Assembly: GCF_003390915.1 (NCBI RefSeq)
Contig: NZ_QMEM01000002.1
Location: 434,001 to 498,000, forward strand
From: Lewinella sp. IMCC34183
GTDB taxonomy: Bacteria; Bacteroidota; Bacteroidia; Chitinophagales; Saprospiraceae
Direction of reading: 5' to 3'
Length of the DNA: 64,000 bases
Made by a program: the position numbers and the translations under genes. The notes under the pieces are model-generated. The model worked only from the letters and a program-made list of their open reading frames with translations. It made no database searches and was not told the origin of the DNA. Of this stretch, positions 17,773-25,319 are shown one piece after another (the stretch's first letter is position 1; each line of letters begins with the position of its first letter).

Positions 17773-19077
17773 TCACTGCCCCGACCCGGTCGTCCGCCGG
17801 TACCGGTAAATCATATCCCGTACACGGCCCTGCCGGACCAGATAGGCAAAACTGGGATCGTTGTAGATGAGCGAATAAACATCGATCGGAGCCAGCTTCT
17901 CAGCCCCTACTATGGCGCGGTACGCCTTTTCCGCATCCTTTTGCAGGGAATAATAGCGGGCAAATTGCAGGAGGGTAACGCTCCGCTCCGCGGGGGATTC
18001 CGCCAGCTTCATGGCCTGCTGCAGGAAACGGATACCGTCCTCCGGCCGTCCGGCCCGTGTATATACCAGCCCGATCTCGGCAATGATCACCTCACTTTCG
18101 GGGAGGTACAGCAGGGCAGAATCGAGTAGCCGGACCGCCTCGGCGTACCGGGAACGCTCCAGGGCCTTGTCCTTTGCTATCCACAGGTCCACTACCACGT
18201 TAGAGACGGTACCCGCAAACGTGGTGGCCACCGGAGGCTCGCCGGCGGCGGGTATCACCTCCAGGGTGAAGTCGCGCCAGTCGTAGCTACAGGCCAGGAA
18301 CTGGTCCGGGTCATCGGGCGCTCCCCAGGCGCTGCGGTCGATCCCGTCGCCGTAGTAGACGCGCCGGTAGTTTCCGTTTACCGGCACTTCCACCCAGAGT
18401 TCGTTTTCCCGTACTTCACCATAGCTGAGCACCTTGCCGGATACCACCCGGTGGGGTATCGTGAGGTATTGCAGAGCCAGGGAGAGCAAAAGGTGCTTGC
18501 GGCGCGGGGTCGTGCGCCGGTCGAATACATCCTTGAGCAGGGGCTGGGAGTAGTCAAAATCCTCCAGGGAGTTGACGGTCTTGACGCGGCGGTCCAGTCG
18601 GCGGATGATCCGGTCGACGTCGGCGGCCGTCGTGTCGGCAGGGTCGAGGGAGGAGAACTCGGTCCGCTCCACGTCCGCCCGCACCAGCGGGGGCAGCACG
18701 TACGGATCGGCCGGGGCGGGGCCGGCGGGCCAGGTGATGGAGTGCCGCCCCTGCCGCAGGCTGTCTGAATTCCAGACCGGTACCGGTACCGTACGTACGC
18801 GGTAGGTAAAAGCCAGACTATCCGGGCTGGTGGCGGTCACGTCCCACCGGTACTCCCGGGTACCCCCGGCGAGGGGGCGGGCGTCGGGCACCGCCGAAAA
18901 GTCGATCTCCGTAACCACCTGCTTTCCGGTCTCCAGGGGGAGCTTCAGGTAGACCTTGGCTCCGGCCCCCTCGGCCCCCAGGGGCAGGAAGAGGCTTTCT
19001 TTGACACTGTAAGCGCCCTGAGCCGACAGCGTGAGGCAACATAGAAGACAAAAAATGAGGCAGGAGAAGGCACGCAC
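17773..19077 (-). CDS. Secreted transglutaminase-like/TPR protein with apparently dead active site
   Basis: I chose GTG at 19077 because it opens a good signal peptide (AFSCLIFCLLCCLTLSAQG); the ATG at 19233 would add 52 unlikely residues and crowd the divergent gene. The 434-residue product has an N-terminal beta domain, then a region (about 165-260) laid out like a bacterial transglutaminase core: LALQYLTIPHRVVSGKVLSYG, then ENELWVEVPVNGNYRRVYYGD. At the usual Cys position I see no Cys (RRKHLLLSL), and the usual HxW is ELW, so it probably lacks catalysis. The C-terminal ~110 residues are TPR-like. Role unknown; an envelope scaffold is plausible. Confidence 0.6.
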   Translation of the reverse strand: MRAFSCLIFCLLCCLTLSAQGAYSVKESLFLPLGAEGAGAKVYLKLPLETGKQVVTEIDFSAVPDARPLAGGTREYRWDVTATSPDSLAFTYRVRTVPVPVWNSDSLRQGRHSITWPAGPAPADPYVLPPLVRADVERTEFSSLDPADTTAADVDRIIRRLDRRVKTVNSLEDFDYSQPLLKDVFDRRTTPRRKHLLLSLALQYLTIPHRVVSGKVLSYGEVRENELWVEVPVNGNYRRVYYGDGIDRSAWGAPDDPDQFLACSYDWRDFTLEVIPAAGEPPVATTFAGTVSNVVVDLWIAKDKALERSRYAEAVRLLDSALLYLPESEVIIAEIGLVYTRAGRPEDGIRFLQQAMKLAESPAERSVTLLQFARYYSLQKDAEKAYRAIVGAEKLAPIDVYSLIYNDPSFAYLVRQGRVRDMIYRYRRTTGSGQ

Positions 19078-19282
19078 GATTTGGTAGGGTTTTTGGTAAG
19101 ATACGCACGCTTGCCGCCACCGGCCGGCACTTTCGGCCGCCGCGCCCCACGGCCGTCCCCGATCAAATAAGGTAGTCCCTGCACGGTTTTCAGGCCCCGG
19201 GTGTTGGTAGCCGGCAAGCGCTTCAGTGCGCATACAGTGGGGACAACTTCTTTTTCCCTACTTTCAATCGTAAACGCACCCG

Positions 19283-19948
19283 ATGAAACTGACCGCATAC
19301 CTCCTGCTACCGGCACTCCTGCTGACCGCGTGCGACTCCGAAACCCCGCCCCCGCCCCCTGAAGCCTCTCCCGCGGAGCAAACTTCCGCCACCGCGGATA
19401 GCCGCACCGACCTCGCCGCAATCGACTCCGACGAGGCCCGCATCGCCACCGCACGCATGGCCGCCCCCGAAGCCAGTCGCGCCGGGACCCGGGTGATCGG
19501 TTACAACGCCGCCGGAGAACTGGTGACGCTCGCGGAGGGCGACAACGAATTCGTATGCCTGGCCGATGACCCCAACAAGGAAGGTTTCAGTGCCGCCTGC
19601 TACCACCAGAGCCTGGAACCCTTCATGGCCCGGGGGCGGGCACTCAGGGCGGAGGGCAAGACGCCCCCGGAAATCGACGCGATGCGCGAACGGGAAGTGA
19701 GCGACGGCAGCCTAAAAATGGGCGATACCGGTTCCACCCTCCACGTACTTTCGGGGAAGGAAGCCCGCTACGACCCGGCCACCGGCGAAGTACCCGGGGC
19801 TACCTACCGCTACGTGGTGTACGTACCCTACGCCACCGCCGCCTCCACCGGCCTGCCGGAATCGCCAGTCGCACCCAATCACCCCTGGATCATGGACCCG
19901 GGTACCCACCGGGCGCACATCATGATCTCACCGCTGGCCGGAGAATAA
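19283..19948 (+). CDS. Hypothetical lipoprotein
   Basis: A 221-residue protein with a lipobox (LLLTAC, Cys17) and a low-complexity Pro-rich tether (PPPPPE). The folded part (about 65-221) contains GYNAAGELVTLAEGDNEFVC and CYHQSLEPFMARGR. I recognise no enzymatic motif. Two cysteines (near residues 94 and 108) could pair. A TACTTTCA string lies about 20 bp upstream. Probably anchored on the outer membrane. Not obviously linked to its divergent neighbour. Confidence 0.75.
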   Translation: MKLTAYLLLPALLLTACDSETPPPPPEASPAEQTSATADSRTDLAAIDSDEARIATARMAAPEASRAGTRVIGYNAAGELVTLAEGDNEFVCLADDPNKEGFSAACYHQSLEPFMARGRALRAEGKTPPEIDAMREREVSDGSLKMGDTGSTLHVLSGKEARYDPATGEVPGATYRYVVYVPYATAASTGLPESPVAPNHPWIMDPGTHRAHIMISPLAGE

Positions 19949-19951
19949 CCA

Positions 19952-20452
19952 TCACCACGGCGGTTGCGGGAGCTTGCGGGTCTCCCGGATGGCGATCCAG
20001 AGTGGAAGGATACAGATGACACCGAACGAGCAGTCGATCAGTTGCCAGTACCACGGAATTTCCCGCAGCGGACCACAAATGAAGGCCAGCGGGAAGACCA
20101 GCAGCGAAGCCCAGATGCCTACCCATAGAACCCCCACGTACCGCACGGGCTCCTGGTAAGGCAGCAGAAAGAACAGTAGGATCATCAGGTGGCCGAAGGC
20201 GAGCCAGTCGGTGCCGTAGGCAATCCACGGGTAGGCCGCGTAAGTGGTTTCCAGACCGGCGCGCACGGTCAGTATCCAACAGACCACGCCGTCGTACGCT
20301 TCCGGATCTAGTGGCGCGTCAGCCCCCACGAGCCAGCGGCTAAGCAGATTGAGTTCAGCGAGGAGAGGAAAAGCGGTGACGCCGGCCAGAAAGAGGCCGA
20401 GCATGACCATTGCCAGGCAGGCGCGAATTTTAGTAAGGGGATCCATAGTCAT
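19952..20452 (-). CDS. Small integral membrane protein, hypothetical
   Basis: The 326-residue open frame from 20932 overlaps the opposite-strand gene at 20540, so I start at 20452 (MTMDPLTK), which gives 166 residues; Met at 20446 is the alternative. Four to five hydrophobic segments are evident (ACLAMVMLGLFLAGVTAF, WLAFGHLMILLFFLLPY, YVGVLWVGIWASLLVFPLAF, IDCSFGVICILPLWIAI). Family not recognised with certainty. It is convergent with, and ends 4 bp from, the lipoprotein gene. Function unknown. Confidence 0.7.
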   Translation of the reverse strand: MTMDPLTKIRACLAMVMLGLFLAGVTAFPLLAELNLLSRWLVGADAPLDPEAYDGVVCWILTVRAGLETTYAAYPWIAYGTDWLAFGHLMILLFFLLPYQEPVRYVGVLWVGIWASLLVFPLAFICGPLREIPWYWQLIDCSFGVICILPLWIAIRETRKLPQPPW

Positions 20453-20539
20453 TAAGATAAATCTAACGGCGGTAGCCCTAGCCCGGCCACCGAACGCGGA
20501 GCCTCGTACCGGGGTTACGCCATCAGTAAAACCAACGCC

Positions 20540-20992
20540 ATGGACCTGATTAAGGGAGCTGCCGCCGGCCTCATCGCCGGTATAGCCGGAACCTACGTGA
20601 AAACCCTCTGGGAAAAGCAGTTCCCGGTGCGTGACGAACAGACCGATTCCCCGCCCGCCAAGATGGCGCAGCGCGCTACCGACGACCACCTCTCCGAAGA
20701 CGAGAAGGAGGAGGCGGAAACCGTCATCCACTGGACCTTCGGCACCACCGTAGGCGCGTCCTACGGTACCCTCGTGGAGGCCTATCCCGCAACGGGGGCG
20801 GCGGCGGGCCTGCCCTTCGGCGTGGCACTTTGGCTGGGCACCCACGCCTCGGTACTGCCCGCCTTCCAGCTCGAACCACCGCCCGACGAGATCAAGCCCG
20901 TAGCCTATCCCCGCAACGAGTTCCTCGGCCACCTGGCCTACGCCGTTACGGTGGAAGTGGTACGCGCCTCCGTCCGTCGCGCATTGGGATAG
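20540..20992 (+). CDS. YagU/DUF1440-like membrane protein
   Basis: A 150-residue protein beginning DLIKGAAAGLIAGIAGTYVKTLWEK, the Gly-rich first helix plus K..WE pattern of the YagU/DUF1440 family. Further hydrophobic segments lie around residues 70-110 (FGTTVGASYGTLVEA, AAAGLPFGVALWLG) and 125-145. An acidic loop (HLSEDEKEEAE) sits between helices 1 and 2. The E. coli homologue has been linked to acid resistance; the role here is unknown. Monocistronic, facing the rhamnogalacturonan lyase gene. Confidence 0.65.
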   Translation: MDLIKGAAAGLIAGIAGTYVKTLWEKQFPVRDEQTDSPPAKMAQRATDDHLSEDEKEEAETVIHWTFGTTVGASYGTLVEAYPATGAAAGLPFGVALWLGTHASVLPAFQLEPPPDEIKPVAYPRNEFLGHLAYAVTVEVVRASVRRALG

Positions 20993-21010
20993 TGCCTACA
21001 CCACGGGACC

Positions 21011-22858
21011 CTACTTCCTGGGGAGTTGGTCCATATCCGCCCCGATGAAGAAGTCGGGATGCGGCGGTTGATTATACGCTACGTTCTGCCAGGCGATCGC
21101 CACCCGGTACGCCAGGTTCTGCATCAGCGTGATGAAGCGGTGCTCGGTGGGGATGGTGGTCGTGTAGATCCGTAGCTCCTGGTTGTCCTCGCTGCGAAGG
21201 ATCACCTCCTCGCGCCAGTCGCCAAAGAGGTCGGCACTCAGCGCAGGGGTGGCTTTGGTTCCGTTGTTGGAGGTTGCCCCCTCCGCGAGCAGCAGGGTAT
21301 CGACGCGTTCGTTCTCCCAGTCCCACTTGGTGATGGCGTTGCCGCTCAGCAATTCGCGGAGCAGGTCACCGTCCCACCACACCGCGAAGTTGCAGGTGTT
21401 AGGAGTAGCTTCCGTGATCAGTTCGCCCGTGGCGCTGAACAGGCCCCGGATGTTGGCGCCCCGTACCCACTGCTCGTTACCGGCATAGCGGGGATCGATA
21501 TCGGCAGACAGGCCACGGCCGGGTCCTTCCCCGTCGTCGCCCGCCTTTACGGAGGGCTTCTTCCAGAGAATCTCGCCGGTGCGGGCGTCGCGGAAGTGGG
21601 CGCCGGCATCGTCGAAGCGTTCCTGGATATCGAAGATCTCCAGGCCGGGCCGCGTAGGGTCGAGATCGGACACGTGTAGCGCGTCGCCGTGGCCGAGGCC
21701 CGTAGTGTGGAGGCCGGTGCCGTCGTCCTCCAGAACCATGGCGCCGTAGATAATCTCCTGCCGGCCGTCTTCGTCGACATCCGCCACGCTCATGCTGTGG
21801 TTGCCCTGTCCGGCGTAGGCTTCGTTACCGTCGTTACTGTCGAACGTCCAGCGCGGTGTGAGCGCGCCGTCGCGGAAATCATACGCCGCTACCACCGTAC
21901 GGGTATAATACCCGCGGGCCATGATCAGGCTGGGGCGCTCCCCGTCCAGGTAGGCGACCGAGGCCAGGAAACGGTCCATGCGGTTACCGTAGCCGTCGCC
22001 CCACAGTTCCTTGAGCTGCTGGGTGGTGGGGTGGTCGGTGTCGGGGTGGCGGGGCGGGGTATAGTCAACCGTACTGAGGGCCGCACCGGTACGCCCGTCG
22101 AATACGGTGAGATATTCCGGACCGGCCAGGATGTACCCGCCGTCGTTTACGTAGTTCGCGTCCGGGTCGCCGATAACCGTCCCGGCTCCGTCGGTGGTGC
22201 CGTCGGCGGTTTTACAGGCCACCTCGGCGCGGCCGTCGCCGTCGAGATCGTACACGATGAACTGGGTGTAGTGGGCCCCCTCACGGATGTTACGGCCCAG
22301 GTCGATGCGCCAGAGCAGGGTACCGTCCAGTTCGTAGGCCTCAAGCACGGGGGCGGTGGTCATGCCGGAGTGGCTGTTATCGTGGCCCAGCCCGACCTGG
22401 TGTACCACGATCTCGTACTGCCCGTCGCCGTCGAGGTCACCGACCGATGCGTCGTTCGGGTGGAAGCCCTCCGGCGTCTGCAGGGGTACAGTGAGGTAGT
22501 TGCGGACCGGGGTACCCGCAGCCAGGGTATAGGTACCCGTTGCGCCGGTTTCGCTGGCGGGGGATATTACCTCAACGGTATACCGGTTTTCCAGGGAAAA
22601 GTCGGCGGTTTGGTCCTGAAAATTGGTGCCGGCGGTCAACGGGGCATCGTTCAGTCGGGTGTGCGTGCCGTCGGTTTCACGGTACAGGTGGAAGGCAACG
22701 TCGGCGGGATCGGTATCCAGTACCCGCCAGCTCACAAATGCCGTCCCCTCCGCGGCGCGCACGGCCACGAGCCCGCGATCGAGCGCTTCGGGAGCGGATT
22801 GCGCTGCGGCGTGACCGGTATACAGGAAGAGAAAAAGGAGGACGAACAGGTAGCGCAT
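21011..22858 (-). CDS. Rhamnogalacturonan lyase, PL11 family
   Basis: The start at 22858 gives MRYLFVLLFLFLYTGHAAAQ, a clear signal peptide; the longer frame to 23005 does not. The 615-residue product matches PL11 (YesW/YesX type) in length and layout: an N-terminal Ig-like segment (SAPEALDRGLVAVRA, FVSWRVLDTDPADVAFHLYR) and an eight-bladed propeller rich in calcium-binding DxDGDG loops (GDLDGDGQYEIVVHQ, DLDGDGRAEVACKTADGT, DVDEDGRQEIIYGA, ADLFGDWREEVILR). It would cleave the rhamnogalacturonan I backbone of pectin by beta-elimination. It is divergent from a PL10 pectate lyase, and the two probably share a control region (22859-23016). Confidence 0.92.
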   Translation of the reverse strand: MRYLFVLLFLFLYTGHAAAQSAPEALDRGLVAVRAAEGTAFVSWRVLDTDPADVAFHLYRETDGTHTRLNDAPLTAGTNFQDQTADFSLENRYTVEVISPASETGATGTYTLAAGTPVRNYLTVPLQTPEGFHPNDASVGDLDGDGQYEIVVHQVGLGHDNSHSGMTTAPVLEAYELDGTLLWRIDLGRNIREGAHYTQFIVYDLDGDGRAEVACKTADGTTDGAGTVIGDPDANYVNDGGYILAGPEYLTVFDGRTGAALSTVDYTPPRHPDTDHPTTQQLKELWGDGYGNRMDRFLASVAYLDGERPSLIMARGYYTRTVVAAYDFRDGALTPRWTFDSNDGNEAYAGQGNHSMSVADVDEDGRQEIIYGAMVLEDDGTGLHTTGLGHGDALHVSDLDPTRPGLEIFDIQERFDDAGAHFRDARTGEILWKKPSVKAGDDGEGPGRGLSADIDPRYAGNEQWVRGANIRGLFSATGELITEATPNTCNFAVWWDGDLLRELLSGNAITKWDWENERVDTLLLAEGATSNNGTKATPALSADLFGDWREEVILRSEDNQELRIYTTTIPTEHRFITLMQNLAYRVAIAWQNVAYNQPPHPDFFIGADMDQLPRK

Positions 22859-23016
22859 AATCTTCAATCGGTTGTAATGTTGTAAGATAACGAGCCGGGC
22901 GGGATCGCCCACCGCACCCGCGATCTGCATTTTTTCACCTTTTACCAGCAATTTCGGCTTGTAGGCAATACCGGCCGGGGTTCCTGGCATTACCCGGAAA
23001 GACAACCACTACGATC

Positions 23017-24117
23017 ATGCCAACACCAACCCGGGGATATTGCCCTATCCCGCTACTGCTGCTACTCTTCACGACCCTGACCCTCGGAGCCCAGTCTACC
23101 GGCCCGGTTACCTGGCGCGCCGCCCAGCGACAGGACAGCGCTTGGTACGGTACGCCGGAGGCCGCGCGCGTGGCCGACAACCTGCTCGTATACCAGCATG
23201 CTACCGGAGGCTGGCCAAAGAATACAGACATGGCCGCCCCCCTCACGCCGGCAGACATAACCGCGATCACGGCCGCCAAGACCGACCCGCAAGACGATCT
23301 CGGCCGCCCCACGATCGACAACGGAGCCACCTACCCGGAGTTGCGGTTCCTGTCCCGGGTATACCGGTCGCGCGGCGACGAACGCTACCGTGAAGCGTTC
23401 CTGCGCGGCGTGGACTACCTGCTTGAAGCCCAGTACGCCAATGGAGGCTGGCCACAGTTCTACCCGATCCGGAAGGGATACTACGAAAACATCACCCTGA
23501 ACGACGGGGCAATGATCGGGACGATGGAGTTCCTCCGGGACGTGGGCCGGGGCGCGTACCCCTTCGTCGACGCGGAACGGATGGCCAACAGCCGGGCGGC
23601 CGTCACCCGGGGGGTGGACGTGCTCCTGAAGATGCAGGTCAGGGTTGACGGGCAGCTCACCGCCTGGTGTGCGCAGCACGATCCCGTCACCCTGGAACCC
23701 GCCAAGGCGCGGGCGTACGAGCTGGTCTCGCTCAGCGGATCGGAGAGCGTGGGAGTCGTAAGGTTTCTGATGGAAATGGAGGATCCGAGCCCAGAAGTGG
23801 TCCGCGCGGTCACCGCCGCCGTCGACTGGTTCGAGCGGGTCAAGCTGACCGGACTGCGGCTCATTCGCGAAGACGATCCGTTGCTGCCGAAGGGCTACGA
23901 CCTTATCGTTGGGTTTGATCCCGAGCACGGCAAAATGCTCTGGGCCCGCTTCTACGAGATCGGTACCAACTACCCGATGTTCGTGGGCCGCGACGGCGTG
24001 GTGAAGTACGCCCTGTCGGAGATCGAGTACGAGCGGCGCAATGGCTACAGCTGGCTCAACGACTGGCCGAAGGAGCTGCTGGCGGAATACCCGGCCTGGG
24101 CGGAGCGCCACCCTTGA
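23017..24117 (+). CDS. Pectate lyase, PL10 family
   Basis: A 366-residue secreted protein; signal peptide PLLLLLFTTLTLGAQS. It shows an (alpha/alpha) toroid type sequence with hallmarks of the PL10 pectate lyase family: VYQHATGGWPKNTDMA, IDNGATYPELRFLSRVY, YLLEAQYANGGWPQFYP, WCAQHDPVTLEPAKARAYEL and FYEIGTNYPMFVGRDG. It cleaves polygalacturonate by Ca-dependent beta-elimination. Divergent from the PL11 lyase; together they would attack both backbones of pectin. No SusCD pair is adjacent, so import must be served from elsewhere. Confidence 0.92.
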   Translation: MPTPTRGYCPIPLLLLLFTTLTLGAQSTGPVTWRAAQRQDSAWYGTPEAARVADNLLVYQHATGGWPKNTDMAAPLTPADITAITAAKTDPQDDLGRPTIDNGATYPELRFLSRVYRSRGDERYREAFLRGVDYLLEAQYANGGWPQFYPIRKGYYENITLNDGAMIGTMEFLRDVGRGAYPFVDAERMANSRAAVTRGVDVLLKMQVRVDGQLTAWCAQHDPVTLEPAKARAYELVSLSGSESVGVVRFLMEMEDPSPEVVRAVTAAVDWFERVKLTGLRLIREDDPLLPKGYDLIVGFDPEHGKMLWARFYEIGTNYPMFVGRDGVVKYALSEIEYERRNGYSWLNDWPKELLAEYPAWAERHP

Positions 24118-24127
24118 CCGTGCTGCC

Positions 24128-25285
24128 CTAGCGGGAAAGCAGCATCCCGTCAAGCACCTTACCGAAATCCACGTACTTGAAATTCTGAGGTCGCAGGGTA
24201 TCGCCGTCGTAGTTAAAGCCGTCCTGGACCACCAGCAGGCCCCGGGGGAAGCCCGGCAGCGGGGTGCTGACGATCTCGAGGCCGTCGGTTTCCTCGACGC
24301 CGTCGACCGCCCCGTCCACGATCTTGAAGCTGCTGACGTATGCATTGTCACCCCCCCGCTCAAACAGGGCGTAGGAGAAATTGCCCTGCATACTGGCGAC
24401 CAGGTAGCCCGTGCCCCCGGGTCCGTCGTACAGCGCCAGGCCCTCCACGTCGGCCACTAGGCTCTCGGGCGTTCCTACCCGGTGCGCCAGCAGCTGCGTG
24501 GCCACCGGCTCCCCTCCGCGCTCCCCCGCCGTGGTCCGCAAGGGCAGCTTCCAGATGCCGGCCGCTTCTTCCCCTACGTAAAGCCAGCCGCCGGCGTCGT
24601 CGGTGACCATGCCTTCCGTCTGGGAGGGGAAGGCGTGCTCCCGCACCAGTTCCACGTCGAAACCGTCCGCCGCCGGCACCAGCAGAAACTGCTGGAGGAA
24701 GCCGTTCTTGCCGTTAATTACCGCGTAGACGTCGGCGCCGGCGCGGCCGAGACAGAATCCGTACACGTCGTCGATCCGGCTGCTGTCCACCGTCAGCGTA
24801 CGGGCCGCCACGTCAGTCAGCGCGCCCGTTTCCGGATCGATTCGGAAGAGGTTGAAGGACTGCTCCGTCCGGTTGCTGCACCCCAGCAGGTCAAAGGTTT
24901 CGCCGCCGAGGGTCACGCCGGTGAGGATGTCGACGTTATTGACCTTGCCGATGGGATAGTAGGCGACCTCCGTACCGGCAAGGTCGTAGACGGCCAGTCC
25001 CCCCTGTTTGTTACTGCCGTACACGAGGCTGCGGGCCGGGTCCGCGGGGTGTATCCAGATCGCCGGATCGTCGGCCGCGTCGTCCAGCGCGGCGGCCTTG
25101 GCGACGTCCGTTTCCCGGCTGGCGGTGACGGCCTGCCCCACGAGGGCCTGCCCGGCGTAGGCGACTGCCAGGGCCAGGCTGTCTTCGCGGGCTTCGGTCA
25201 CTGAGGCATCGACGCGGTCGGAGGGGTGGGGGGTGTTGCAGGCGAGCAGACAGCAAAGTCCGGCCGCGGAAAGTATACGATACAT
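24128..25285 (-). CDS. 3-phytase (beta-propeller phytase) lipoprotein
   Basis: A 385-residue lipoprotein (LCCLLAC) of the beta-propeller phytase family. Family signatures: DDAADDPAIWIHPADPARS near residue 55, VYGSNKQGGLAVYDL, YYPIGKVNNVDILTG, DVYGFCLGRAGADVYAVINGKNG, EGMVTDDAGGWLYVGEEAAGIW and DVEGLALY. These acidic segments form the calcium and phosphate sites. It releases phosphate from inositol hexakisphosphate at the cell surface or in the periplasm. It is transcribed after the TonB receptor (34-bp gap), so the pair forms a phytate acquisition unit. Confidence 0.95.
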   Translation of the reverse strand: MYRILSAAGLCCLLACNTPHPSDRVDASVTEAREDSLALAVAYAGQALVGQAVTASRETDVAKAAALDDAADDPAIWIHPADPARSLVYGSNKQGGLAVYDLAGTEVAYYPIGKVNNVDILTGVTLGGETFDLLGCSNRTEQSFNLFRIDPETGALTDVAARTLTVDSSRIDDVYGFCLGRAGADVYAVINGKNGFLQQFLLVPAADGFDVELVREHAFPSQTEGMVTDDAGGWLYVGEEAAGIWKLPLRTTAGERGGEPVATQLLAHRVGTPESLVADVEGLALYDGPGGTGYLVASMQGNFSYALFERGGDNAYVSSFKIVDGAVDGVEETDGLEIVSTPLPGFPRGLLVVQDGFNYDGDTLRPQNFKYVDFGKVLDGMLLSR

Positions 25286-25319
25286 AAGGTAAGATGTAGG
25301 GGTGAGGGGCGGGCGGGGC

